NCBI GenBank assembly: GCA_945861275.1
Contig: CAMATZ010000011.1
Span: forward strand, 57,335-121,334
From: Bordetella parapertussis
Lineage (GTDB): Bacteria > Pseudomonadota > Gammaproteobacteria > Burkholderiales > SG8-41
Direction of reading: 5' to 3'
DNA length: 64,000 bases
Part shown: positions 16,149-24,559 of the stretch, piece after piece
Numbering within the stretch: the first letter of the stretch is position 1
Layout: each line of letters begins with the position of its first letter
Translations under genes and position numbers: made by a program
The notes under the pieces: model-generated
Seen by the model: only the letters and a program-made list of their open reading frames with translations
Told to the model about the DNA's origin: nothing
Databases searched by the model: none

Positions 16149-17296
16149 TTGAGCCCGCAGCGCGCGTAGAGTTTGACCGCGTTGTCCCACAGCAACTTGT
16201 TTTTGCGCGCGCGCGGCATCTCCCAATCGAGCACCATGCCCACCGATTCCGGGAAGTGGCTTTCGCCGTGCGGGTAATCCGAGGCATACATCAACACGTC
16301 TTCGCCGACGAGATCGATCACCGCGTTGGTGAGCTTCAGGCCTTCGGGAATTTCGATGCTCTGAAAGTAGCGCCCGCTCAGCACGTACTCGCTCGGCATC
16401 ATTTTGAGATCGGGAATTTCCGAGCGGATGGTACGCGCATGTTCGTCGATGCGCGCCATCCAGAACGGCAGCCAGCCGTGACCGGCTTCGAGCGTGCCGA
16501 TGCGAAGCTTAGGGTAGCGATCCATCAATCCCGAGCCGATCAGCGACGCCATATTGCGCATGCCACACCACGGATGCGACGCGGAGCGTTGCAGAAAAAG
16601 ATTTTCCCAGTTGTCGGTGCCGCCCGGCGCATACGGCGGCATCACGGTAAAGGTATGCAGCGTGACGGCAAGATCATGCTCGGCCGCCGCCGCCCACACC
16701 GGCTCAAAATCGGGATGATCGAGCGGCATGCCGTACGGCGCATACGGCAGCACGCCCCACGCCCAGCGCGATTTGCCCCAGCGTTTGATTTCTTCCACTG
16801 CGCTTTTGATGTCACGTCCACAGGCGAGAATCACACCGCCCAGGCGATCCGGAAATTGGCCGCAGTACGCCTCCATCCAGCGGTGATAGGCGCGATACAT
16901 ACCTGCTTCAAGCGCCACATCCTCGGTGGCTGTCCATGTGCCAAACCAGCCCGAGGGCAGCGTGAGGTTGACATCCGCACCCTCGAAATCCATGTCCTTG
17001 ATGCGTTCGGCGGCATCGGCATCGACCCGCGGCGAGACTTCACGCTTTTTCGCGACACCGGTAAAGCCCGTCATGTAACCGCCGGGATTCGGATCGGCCT
17101 TGGCCGTGCCGAGTTTGCGCCGATAGCGGCGTTGCCCGCGGTTGTAGGTGATATCACCTTTCTTGTTCACCGCCTTGAATTCCGACCAGCCTTCGAGCTT
17201 TTTGCGCTCGGCATCGGTCATGAAGGGATCCAGCACATTCATCAGCGGGCCGACATGGGTGTCGGAATCGAATATTTTGTAGCCGTCTTTTGCCAT
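16145..17296 (-). CDS. Amidohydrolase-2 family metal-dependent hydrolase/decarboxylase
   Basis: A 383-residue TIM-barrel protein. KIFDSDTHVG at residues 7-16 carries the first metal ligands. AVTLHTFT gives a mid-barrel His, TLEAGHGWLPFWMARIDEH is the conserved helix after strand 6, and MYASDYPHGES holds the terminal Asp. This is the ACMSD/amidohydrolase-2 layout used for hydrolysis or decarboxylation of aromatic-type acids. The substrate is unknown. It is the first gene of a pair with the overlapping Bug gene and lacks a signal peptide. Confidence 0.87.
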   Translation of the reverse strand: MAKDGYKIFDSDTHVGPLMNVLDPFMTDAERKKLEGWSEFKAVNKKGDITYNRGQRRYRRKLGTAKADPNPGGYMTGFTGVAKKREVSPRVDADAAERIKDMDFEGADVNLTLPSGWFGTWTATEDVALEAGMYRAYHRWMEAYCGQFPDRLGGVILACGRDIKSAVEEIKRWGKSRWAWGVLPYAPYGMPLDHPDFEPVWAAAAEHDLAVTLHTFTVMPPYAPGGTDNWENLFLQRSASHPWCGMRNMASLIGSGLMDRYPKLRIGTLEAGHGWLPFWMARIDEHARTIRSEIPDLKMMPSEYVLSGRYFQSIEIPEGLKLTNAVIDLVGEDVLMYASDYPHGESHFPESVGMVLDWEMPRARKNKLLWDNAVKLYARCGLK

Positions 17297-17326
17297 TTCT
17301 TACTCCTGAAAAACAAGTTCAACATT

Positions 17327-17435
17327 CACCGCAGAGGCGCAAAGACGCAGAGGATACGCAGAGAACCTCAGAGTCATTTCGGGTTTTCTCTGCGTGCAGT
17401 TCTCTGCGCCTCTGCGCCTCCGCGCCTCCGCGGTG
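17327..17435. repeat. Self-complementary GCAGAGG-type repeat
   Basis: The left arm CACCGCAGAGGCGCAAAGAC with GCAGAGGATACGCAGAGAA (17327-17365) pairs with the right arm TTCTCTGCG...CGCCTCTGCG...CCGCGGTG (17386-17435). Short GCAGAG units recur inside each arm. It fills the gap between two minus-strand genes. Confidence 0.7.
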
Positions 17436-17444
17436 AGGTTTTTC

Positions 17445-18380
17445 CTACGCCTTGTACTTCTTCAACATCTCCTGCGGAAAATATTTCTCTTCCAGCGCAC
17501 GCTGCTTCTCCGCGCCCTCGCCTTCCGGCCCAACATCAGGATGTGGATAGGGCTTGTCCTTGCGACTCGCCACAAAATCTTCCCACGCCGCGATGCCGCG
17601 CGTGTTGAAATCCTGCATGAAATCCCACAGCGCCGCCCACAACACTTGGTGCGTAAAGCCCGGGTACCACGCAATCGTGACACCCAGCGCCAGATGTTCT
17701 TCCAAGGTGAGATAACGCCCCAGTTTGCCCTTCATGAACGACAGCGGACAAGTCACAGCCGCGCGCGCGCGCTTGATCTCGTCTGGCGTATGCGGCGATT
17801 CAAGCTGCACCCAATCCACGCCGGCAACTTCATGGTACGCCTTCAAGCGCGCAATCGTATCCTCGAGATCGCTGTTGGCAGCATCGCGCGCGTAACACTG
17901 CGCCATCACCACAAAGTTGGGATCAAGCTCGTTCTTCATATCCACCGCCGCGCGGTAGCGCGCGATGGCCTGCTCCATGGGCACTACTTCCACGCCGGCG
18001 CTCTGCGTCTTGCGCTTGCCTTCGATTGGCTGATCATCGATACGAATGCCGGCGATACCCGCGTGTATGCTCTCGCGCACCAGCCGCCTTACCGCCATGA
18101 TGCCGCCGTGGCCGGTATCGCCGTCGATGATGATCGGAAAATCCACGCTGTTGGCGATCCAGCCGGCGATCTGCACGCACTCGGTCATGGTGGCGGTGCC
18201 CACATCCGACATGCCGGTGTAGGTGCCGACCACGCCGCTGGTGCCGACGAATGCGGCTTCACAACCCGCCTGCTGCATGATGCGCGCGTGTGCCGCAGTC
18301 GGCGTGTGCAAAATGGCGAGCACTTTGCCTTTGCGGTGTATGAGTTCCTGCAGGCATGCGGTTTTTTGTCTGGGATCCAT
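17445..18380 (-). CDS. Isocitrate lyase / PEP mutase superfamily protein
   Basis: The ATG at 18380 gives 311 residues; a longer frame upstream crosses the divergent gene's promoter region and is disregarded. The beta-barrel signatures are visible: ILHTPTAAHARIMQQAGCEA, FPIIIDGDTGHGG (metal-binding Asp pair), IDDQPIEGKRKT and VMAQCYARDA. Family lyases carry a flexible K-K/R-C-G-H loop with the catalytic Cys after the E/D-D-Q segment. Here that place reads GKRKTQSAG, with no Cys or His. It may act as an oxaloacetate decarboxylase-like or other C-C lyase rather than a classical (methyl)isocitrate lyase. Confidence 0.82.
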   Translation of the reverse strand: MDPRQKTACLQELIHRKGKVLAILHTPTAAHARIMQQAGCEAAFVGTSGVVGTYTGMSDVGTATMTECVQIAGWIANSVDFPIIIDGDTGHGGIMAVRRLVRESIHAGIAGIRIDDQPIEGKRKTQSAGVEVVPMEQAIARYRAAVDMKNELDPNFVVMAQCYARDAANSDLEDTIARLKAYHEVAGVDWVQLESPHTPDEIKRARAAVTCPLSFMKGKLGRYLTLEEHLALGVTIAWYPGFTHQVLWAALWDFMQDFNTRGIAAWEDFVASRKDKPYPHPDVGPEGEGAEKQRALEEKYFPQEMLKKYKA

Positions 18381-18549
18381 GAAGGTTGCTCGTATAGGAA
18401 TGGCGGGAGGCAACGGGAATTTTACGCCGAAGCGCGCTTTTGCGGCGCGCCAGTCTAAAAACGCGGACCGCACGGCGCCGTGGTTGACCGCGCACGGCCC
18501 ATTGCGTATCGTTAACATCATTTCCGCGCCCGAACTCGAAGGAACCGCC

Positions 18550-20007
18550 ATGAGTACCGTGCTGAATCACCCGGCCGTCCAGGCCACCGGCAAAGACGCC
18601 TCGCTCAAACTTGCGCGCCACGCCGCGACCTTGCGTTACGAAGCACTGCCACGCGAGTTGATCGAACTCACCAAGCAATGCGTGCTCGACACGCTGGGCG
18701 TTGCCATCGGCGCCAGCGGCATCGCCGAGGAAGCGAAGCTGGTGCATGACTACGTGCGCGATCTCGGTGGCAAGGAAGAAAGTACGATCTGGGGATTTGG
18801 CGGCAAAGCGCCCGCGCCGTGGGCGGCGTTCGTCAACGGCAGCCTCGGGCACATGCTCGATTACGACGACGTGAGCGACGGCGGCCATGTCAGCATCTCC
18901 ACCATACCGCCCGGATTTGCGGTTGCGGAGAAACTCACCGGCGATAGAAAAATCAGCGGCAAAGAATTCCTCACCGCCATCGCCGCCGGCACCGACATCC
19001 ACACGCGGCTGTCGCTGGCGATCGACATTCCCGACTGGACCATGGCCGAGGGCTGGTTCGCGACACAATTGTTCGGCTACATTTCCGGCTCGGCCGCGGC
19101 GGGACGCCTGCTGGGTCTAAACGCAGAGAAAATGGAAAACGCGCTCGGCATCGGGTACAACCAGATGAGTGGCAGCCGCCAGATGGCAGTGGGCGCGGCC
19201 ACGCATATGCGCGCGATGCAGGCGGGGTTTTCGGGCCAAGCCGCGACCGCCGGCGCGGAAATGGCGCGGCGCGGGATCATCGGCGACAAGGAATTCTTGG
19301 AAGGCCGCTATGGCCTCTTTCACAACTACGTGCGCACCGGCACGCCGGATTGGGACGCCATCGTCGGCGACCTCGGCACGCGTTTTCCACTGCTGCGAAC
19401 GCACGGCTTCAAGGTGTGGCCCGCCTGCGCATACACCCGCCCGACCAATGCGGCGACGCTGATTCTGCGCAACACGCACCGGCTCACGCCTGAAGATATC
19501 GAATCGATCACCATCGTCGGCGGCACCGGCGGCACGCAACTGTTATGCGAGCCGCTCGACAAAAAACGCCGTCCGCTGGTGAGCATCGACGGCAAGTACA
19601 GCATCCCCTTTACCACCGGCGTGATGATGGCGCGCGGCAACGTCACGCTGCACGATTACACCGAGGCAGGACTACGCGATCCGGCGGCGCTGGCGATGGC
19701 CGACAAAGTGAGTTACCGCGCACTGCCCGGCGCGAAAATGGAGCGCGGCGGCTCATCCGGCTCTATCGGCATCGTTACAGTGGAAATTAAAACCAAAGAC
19801 GGCAGGCTGCTCGCCAGTACACCCGACAGTGTGCCCGGCGGCCCCAATCAGCGCGTAGGCTGGGATGCCATTGAGCGTAAATTCCGCGACTGCGTGTCGT
19901 TCGCTGCCAAACCGATAGCGGCGAAGAATATCGACCACGTGATTGAACTGGTGCGCGATCTGGAAAATCAACAGGATGTGACTGAGGTGATGCGCTTACT
20001 GGCTTAA
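18550..20007 (+). CDS. MmgE/PrpD family protein
   Basis: The ATG at 18550, preceded by GAAGGAACC, gives 485 residues. A longer in-frame extension would overlap the divergent isocitrate-lyase-fold gene and is disregarded. Typical segments are VLDTLGVAIGAS near residue 50, FVNGSLGHMLDYDDVSDGGH (residues 98-117, the conserved Asp/His cluster), AAATHMRAMQAGFSGQAAT (numbered without the first Ala) and KVWPACAYTRPTNAA. The family includes 2-methylcitrate dehydratase and cis-aconitate decarboxylase. No propionate genes are adjacent, so the substrate is open. It is divergently transcribed from the lyase-like gene and may share its regulation. Confidence 0.86.
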   Translation: MSTVLNHPAVQATGKDASLKLARHAATLRYEALPRELIELTKQCVLDTLGVAIGASGIAEEAKLVHDYVRDLGGKEESTIWGFGGKAPAPWAAFVNGSLGHMLDYDDVSDGGHVSISTIPPGFAVAEKLTGDRKISGKEFLTAIAAGTDIHTRLSLAIDIPDWTMAEGWFATQLFGYISGSAAAGRLLGLNAEKMENALGIGYNQMSGSRQMAVGAATHMRAMQAGFSGQAATAGAEMARRGIIGDKEFLEGRYGLFHNYVRTGTPDWDAIVGDLGTRFPLLRTHGFKVWPACAYTRPTNAATLILRNTHRLTPEDIESITIVGGTGGTQLLCEPLDKKRRPLVSIDGKYSIPFTTGVMMARGNVTLHDYTEAGLRDPAALAMADKVSYRALPGAKMERGGSSGSIGIVTVEIKTKDGRLLASTPDSVPGGPNQRVGWDAIERKFRDCVSFAAKPIAAKNIDHVIELVRDLENQQDVTEVMRLLA

Positions 20008-20036
20008 GTACAGGCCGCGCGCGCTTCAACCCAGGT

Positions 20037-21056
20037 TCAATCCACCGTCAGCCCCGCAATCTTCACCAGTTTCGCAATGCGATCATAGTCCGCGCGGATG
20101 TAGCGCGCGAATTCCTCGGGGGTGCCGGGCGAAGGTTCGGCGCCTTGCGTGAGGAACTGCTCTTTCAGGTCCGGCGCGCGCAGCGCTTTGCCGATCGCCG
20201 CATTGAGCTTGGCGATGATCGCAGGCGGCGTGCCTTTCGGCACCACCACGCCTGCCCATCCCATGGAGAAATACCCCGGCAGCCCAGCCTCGGCGGCAGT
20301 AGGCACCTCGGGAAAAGGGATGGCGCGCTTGTCACCACCCACCGCCAGCGCCTTGAGACGGCCTGCGCGCACGTGCGGCAGCGGCGCGCCTATCGAGGTG
20401 AAGGTCCAGTGTGATTCGTTGGCGACTACCGAGATGATCGACAAACCGGCACTCTTGAACGGCACATGCAGCGCGCGCACGCCCGCCATCGTCGTGAACA
20501 ACAAGCCTGCCAGATGCCCACCCGAGGCGACGCCGGCTGACGCCATAATCAGTTGATCGGGTTTCGATTTCATCAGCGCAATCAGGTCCCGCATCGCACT
20601 GACCGGGATTGAGGTATGCACCACCAGCAGGTTGTGGCTGCTATCGGTCAACGATACCGGCAGCAAATCCTTCAACGCGTCATACGGCATTTTCTTGTAG
20701 ACGTGTGGCGCGATTGCCAACGCCGGCAGATTGCCGCGCGCAATGGTGTAGCCATCGGGCGCCGATTTCGACGCAATGTCGATGCCCAGCATGCCGCCCG
20801 CGCCGGGACGGCTGTCCACCACCACCTGCTGCGCGAGAATCTCGCTCAACTTCGCCGTGAGTATGCGGCTGAAAACGTCGGCACTGGACCCTGGGCCGCC
20901 CGGCAGTATGTAACGGATGGGACGGTTGGGGTAATCGCGGGCCGCATCTGCTGCTGCGGCGCCGTGCGCCGGCAGCGCAGTGAACGGGGAAATGATTGCA
21001 GCAAGCCCTGAAATTAAAGCTGCCTGAGATGCCCAGTGCTTATGCAAAATGCGCAT
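20037..21056 (-). CDS. Bug/TctC-type periplasmic solute-binding protein
   Basis: A 339-residue protein with the signal peptide MRILHKHWASQAALISGLAA...ALPAHGA. The mature part contains IRYILPGGPGSSADVFSRIL, a variant of the Bug ligand loop with extra Gly/Ser, and LIMASAGVASGGHLAGLLF. The second-lobe ending AGLTVD is typical of the family. It converges on the MmgE/PrpD gene, with 29 bases between the stops. The LLM oxidoreductase upstream on the same strand may be its functional partner. No TctA or TctB gene is nearby. Confidence 0.86.
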   Translation of the reverse strand: MRILHKHWASQAALISGLAAIISPFTALPAHGAAAADAARDYPNRPIRYILPGGPGSSADVFSRILTAKLSEILAQQVVVDSRPGAGGMLGIDIASKSAPDGYTIARGNLPALAIAPHVYKKMPYDALKDLLPVSLTDSSHNLLVVHTSIPVSAMRDLIALMKSKPDQLIMASAGVASGGHLAGLLFTTMAGVRALHVPFKSAGLSIISVVANESHWTFTSIGAPLPHVRAGRLKALAVGGDKRAIPFPEVPTAAEAGLPGYFSMGWAGVVVPKGTPPAIIAKLNAAIGKALRAPDLKEQFLTQGAEPSPGTPEEFARYIRADYDRIAKLVKIAGLTVD

Positions 21057-21092
21057 GCTTCAACTTCCCTCGCGTTCGGCAGCAGGCCGAGG

Positions 21093-22103
21093 CTATGATT
21101 TCTTCAAACCATACACCTCTGCCAGCAACTCATACGAACGCATGCGCGGCGCGGCGTCGTAGGTCCATGTCACCACCACCAACTCGTCGAGGTCGAGACG
21201 CTTTGCCAGTTCATCCAATCGCACTTTCACCTGCGCTGCGGATCCCACCACTGCCTGGCGCAACAGCTTTTGTGAAAACGCCTGTTCGTGCGGCGACAAG
21301 GTGCGTGCTGCTGCTTCTTCCGGTGACATCAGCGGCTGGCGTATGCCCGATTCACGTTCAATCAGCGAGCGTTCCCGTGATTTGAATTGATACAGCGCTT
21401 CGGCTTCAGTATCCGCCGCCAGCGCCCACACGCAAATCGTGGTCTGCGGCTTGGGGTAACGTTCGCTGGGGCGATAGTTCTTGCGATAAAGTTCGAGGGC
21501 ATGGTCGACATCAAAGCCATAACTGAAAAAATACGCAAACGCATAGGGCAGGCCAAAATAGGCCGCCAGTTGCGCGCCGTAATCCGAACTGCCGAGTATC
21601 CACATCTGCGGTGAACTCGGTCCGGTAGGGTGCGCAATCACGCGCCTGAACGGATGATCATCGGGCAGCGGCGTGCCCGACACCCAGTGCTGCAGCTCCT
21701 GCACCTGTTGCGGAAACTGATCGTGCACGTCTTGCGGAAAAGGATTCAGCGCGCGCGCCGTCAGTTGATCCGAACCCGGCGCGCGCCCGACACCGAGGTC
21801 GATGCGCCCCGGCGCAATCGCCTCCAGCACACGAAACTGTTCGGCCACTTTAAACGCAGAGTAATGCGGCAGCATCACGCCCGCGCTGCCCACGCGGATA
21901 CGCGGCGTGGTGGCCGCGATTGCCGCCATCAGCACCTCGGGCGCGGTGCCTACGATATTGCCGGAGTTATGGTGCTCTGACACCCAGTAGCGGTGATAAC
22001 CGAGTGCGTCGCAATGCTTCGCGAGCGCCAGTGTTTCACGGATCGCGGCGTCCTGATCCCTGCCCTTGGCGGCAGTGGATTGATCGAGTACTGACAACCG
22101 CAT
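21093..22103 (-). CDS. LLM-class flavin-dependent oxidoreductase (group 1, MsnO8-like)
   Basis: The ATG at 22103 gives 336 residues; upstream in-frame sequence looks non-coding. The start MRLSVLDQST, then CDALGYHRYWVSEHHNSGNI and IRVGSAGVMLPHYSAFKVAE are hallmarks of the luciferase-like group-1 monooxygenases. RIDLGVGRAPGSD and MWILGSSDYGAQLAA complete the TIM barrel. It probably uses FMNH2 or a similar reduced flavin to oxygenate an unknown substrate. It lies on the same strand as the two amidohydrolases and the Bug genes around it. Confidence 0.85.
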   Translation of the reverse strand: MRLSVLDQSTAAKGRDQDAAIRETLALAKHCDALGYHRYWVSEHHNSGNIVGTAPEVLMAAIAATTPRIRVGSAGVMLPHYSAFKVAEQFRVLEAIAPGRIDLGVGRAPGSDQLTARALNPFPQDVHDQFPQQVQELQHWVSGTPLPDDHPFRRVIAHPTGPSSPQMWILGSSDYGAQLAAYFGLPYAFAYFFSYGFDVDHALELYRKNYRPSERYPKPQTTICVWALAADTEAEALYQFKSRERSLIERESGIRQPLMSPEEAAARTLSPHEQAFSQKLLRQAVVGSAAQVKVRLDELAKRLDLDELVVVTWTYDAAPRMRSYELLAEVYGLKKS

Positions 22104-22182
22104 TGAGCGCCTGCTTTCCGTGGGTTCAGATGAAATGCCGGGTTGGCACGGGCGCTCGTGCCGCGCCACTACAAATTAAGGC

Positions 22183-22207
22183 AATATTCAATAAAAACAA
22201 ATACTTA
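22183..22207 (-). repeat. AT-rich recurrent motif, copy 3
   Basis: Minus strand TAAGTATTTGTTTTTATTGA then ATATT. It lies between the amidohydrolase stop at 22280 and the LLM gene start at 22103, about 80 bases upstream of that start, so it could be a promoter or regulator site for it. Confidence 0.55.
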
Positions 22208-22279
22208 CAATATATTTCTTGTCTGACCCTATTTTACTCACCTCGACCGGTGTGGCTCCGGCCAAGGCGGCACAATATT

Positions 22280-23512
22280 CTATGCGGCAGTAGAAATGCT
22301 CTGATCGCGGGTCAACGCTGCAGCCGGTTTGGCGATGCCATAAAGCTTCGCGCAATTGTCCCACAGTATCTTGCGCCGCTGTTCGTCATTCAGCGCCAGG
22401 CCGAGAAACTGCTGAATCGCCTCGGGAAATGCGCCGTCGCCATGTGGATAGTCGCTCGACACGACAAAATACTCGGCGCCCATTTTGTTGATGACGTCGA
22501 CCGCCGGTTCTTCATCGGCATCGAGCGCTATGTAGCACTGGCGCTTGAAGTACTCGCTCGGCTGCATGGTCAATTGCTGCTCGCAGCCGACCCCAAATTT
22601 CTCCCACTGGTCGTCGAGCCGCCACAGCCACCAATAGAGCCAGCCGGCCGTGCCTTCGAGGAATGCACAGCGCAGCTTCGGATGGCGTTCGAGGATGCCG
22701 CCGGTGGTCATGCTGGCAAGCGCGCCCATCAACTCGACCGGATTGCGGATGGCGTGGGCGATCGGGTGGAAATTGGCATGGCCGACATAGCGTGCGCCGG
22801 CATCGTCTTTGAGTGAGCTGTTGCCGGTCGGGTGGAACCCTATCGGCACATTGAGCCGTTCGAGCTCGTGCCACAGCGGCTCGCACGCCGCATCGTGCAG
22901 GTGCTGGCCGTTGACCGGATTCGGCGTGCCGATCACCGCCACCGCCCCCAGTTCCTTGACGCAACGGCGCGCCTCTTCGACCGCCATCCCTACATCATGC
23001 ATCGAGATCTGCGCGGCGAATTTGAGACGCTGCGGATCCTCCTTGCAATAATCGAAAGCCCAGTTGTTGTAGGCACGCGCCAATGCCGCCGCGTAGTCGG
23101 GCGCCAGATCGTCGTGGCACAGTATCTGCCGTCCGCGCGTGCCGTACATTACGGCAACGTCGATGCCCTCGATATCCATCGCGGTCAGCGTAGTAGCCGC
23201 ATCGAAGCCGCGCGCCCGCGCGACATTGAAATGCGGATGACGCGCGCGGCTGCGCCGTCTTAACTCACGGCTGGAGGCAGCCGCACCCTGCGACTTGGCG
23301 AACGCCGGAATCGACAGCCCCTGCACCTCCATGCCTCTGATCCTGTCGGCATTGCCCTTATCCTCGGCGCTTTGCGTCAGCGGTTGCTGCCGTCCGCCAA
23401 AGAAGCGCGGCGGGTTTGCCCGATGGGGCCCGTCGAGATAACGCGCCCACAGATCGTCCGGCTCCATCATGTGCAGATCACTATCCAGAATCATATAGCC
23501 TTCGCGTGCCAT
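22280..23512 (-). CDS. Amidohydrolase-2 family protein
   Basis: A 410-residue metal-dependent hydrolase. The first metal motif is in MILDSDLHMMEPDDLWARYL (residues 7-26). Later blocks are IDVAVMYGTRGRQI, IGFHPTGNSSLK, AFLEGTAGWLYWWLWRLDDQ and VVSSDYPHGDGAFPEA, with the terminal metal Asp. It resembles the amidohydrolase at 24560-25816 in layout and probably arose by duplication. The Bug gene lies between them on the same strand with gaps of 30 and 18 bases, which argues for a three-gene operon for uptake and hydrolysis of an aromatic or cyclic acid. Confidence 0.87.
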   Translation of the reverse strand: MAREGYMILDSDLHMMEPDDLWARYLDGPHRANPPRFFGGRQQPLTQSAEDKGNADRIRGMEVQGLSIPAFAKSQGAAASSRELRRRSRARHPHFNVARARGFDAATTLTAMDIEGIDVAVMYGTRGRQILCHDDLAPDYAAALARAYNNWAFDYCKEDPQRLKFAAQISMHDVGMAVEEARRCVKELGAVAVIGTPNPVNGQHLHDAACEPLWHELERLNVPIGFHPTGNSSLKDDAGARYVGHANFHPIAHAIRNPVELMGALASMTTGGILERHPKLRCAFLEGTAGWLYWWLWRLDDQWEKFGVGCEQQLTMQPSEYFKRQCYIALDADEEPAVDVINKMGAEYFVVSSDYPHGDGAFPEAIQQFLGLALNDEQRRKILWDNCAKLYGIAKPAAALTRDQSISTAA

Positions 23513-23542
23513 TTTTCTCTCCTATTCGAGGTTATCTGTGAA

Positions 23543-24541
23543 TCACTTCACCAGGCCCAGTTCGGACATGATAGCGCGGTTCGCGCTGTGCTGCGCATCG
23601 AGGTATTGCATGAATTCCCTGCTGCGCAGAAACTGCGGATGCCACTCGTACAAGGCTAGCTGCTTCGCCCACTCTTCGGTCGCAGTCATTCTGGCAAACG
23701 CGTCTTCCCAGAATGCCACCTGCCCGGGCAAGCTCCCCTTCGGCGCGAACATGCCACGCCAGCTCGACACCCAGTTGTCGATTCCCTGTTCGCGGAATGT
23801 CGGCGCCTCCGCATAAGCCCCCGCCATGCGCTGCTGCGCAGCGACGGCGATCGCGCGCGCATGGCCCGCACTCACCTGTGGCCTTGCAGCGTTGACCGAA
23901 GAGGTCACCAGGTGAATGTGCCCACCGGCCATTGCGGCCATCGATTCGCCGTTGGTCTTGAAAATAACCGTCTTTACTCTCTTCACATCCACGCCGCCGG
24001 CCTTCAACGCCAGCACCAACGCGAGATGGTTCACGCCGCCGCGCGCAGCGGTGCCGACCACCATCGATTCGGGGTCCGCCCTGAGACGTTGCGTGAGATC
24101 GCGCAGGTTACGAATCGGTGAATCCGCGCGTACCGAGATCGCCGTGTGTTCGACCAGCAGCATCGCGATCGGCGTCAGATCAGCCACCGTTACCGTTGTA
24201 ATTCCGGATAGCGCATTGGTAATCACGGTCGGGTTGCCCATCAGCAGATAATGCGCATCGCCCGCATGCTGATTGAGATAGGCGAGCCCCAGCGTCTGGT
24301 TGCCGCCGGGCCTGTTCATCACCAGCACCGGGGTCGCCAACAACTTCCCTTCCTGCAGGATCCGCTGCATCAGGCGCGCGACCTGATCGTTGCTGCCGCC
24401 GGGCGCCGTGGTAACGATCAGTTCCGCCGCCTTGTCCGGACGCCATGCCGCCTGTCCCCATGCCTGCGCTGCGGCGAGCAGGATCAGTCCGCCCAGCCAA
24501 CCCGCCGCCCGCCTTTGCACCCGTCTGCTCGCAGTTTTCAT
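23543..24541 (-). CDS. Bug/TctC-type solute-binding protein, divergent
   Basis: A 332-residue protein. MKTASRRVQRRAAGWLGGLI followed by LLAAAQAWGQA is a signal peptide with a twin-arginine-like cluster but a normal hydrophobic core. The ligand loop reads LIVTTAPGGSNDQVARLM and the second-lobe block VVGTAARGGVNHLALVLALK. It differs from the window's other Bug proteins at many otherwise conserved positions (for example VFKTNGESMAAMAGGHI-type sequence in place of PYKG). It sits between two amidohydrolase genes and is likely co-transcribed with them. Confidence 0.82.
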   Translation of the reverse strand: MKTASRRVQRRAAGWLGGLILLAAAQAWGQAAWRPDKAAELIVTTAPGGSNDQVARLMQRILQEGKLLATPVLVMNRPGGNQTLGLAYLNQHAGDAHYLLMGNPTVITNALSGITTVTVADLTPIAMLLVEHTAISVRADSPIRNLRDLTQRLRADPESMVVGTAARGGVNHLALVLALKAGGVDVKRVKTVIFKTNGESMAAMAGGHIHLVTSSVNAARPQVSAGHARAIAVAAQQRMAGAYAEAPTFREQGIDNWVSSWRGMFAPKGSLPGQVAFWEDAFARMTATEEWAKQLALYEWHPQFLRSREFMQYLDAQHSANRAIMSELGLVK

Positions 24542-24559
24542 TCGATGACGGATCGCGCG

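Noticed and set aside
16149..16226. Upstream extension of the Bug protein inside the amidohydrolase gene
   Set aside because: It lies in another frame of the amidohydrolase; the GTG overlapping its stop gives a proper signal peptide.
15989..17608. Long plus-strand frame opposite the amidohydrolase and Bug genes
   Set aside because: Antisense shadow crossing two genes and a repeat; no recognisable domain.
18223..18549. N-terminal extension of the MmgE/PrpD protein
   Set aside because: It overlaps the divergent isocitrate-lyase-fold gene; the ATG at 18550 has a ribosome site and a family-typical start.
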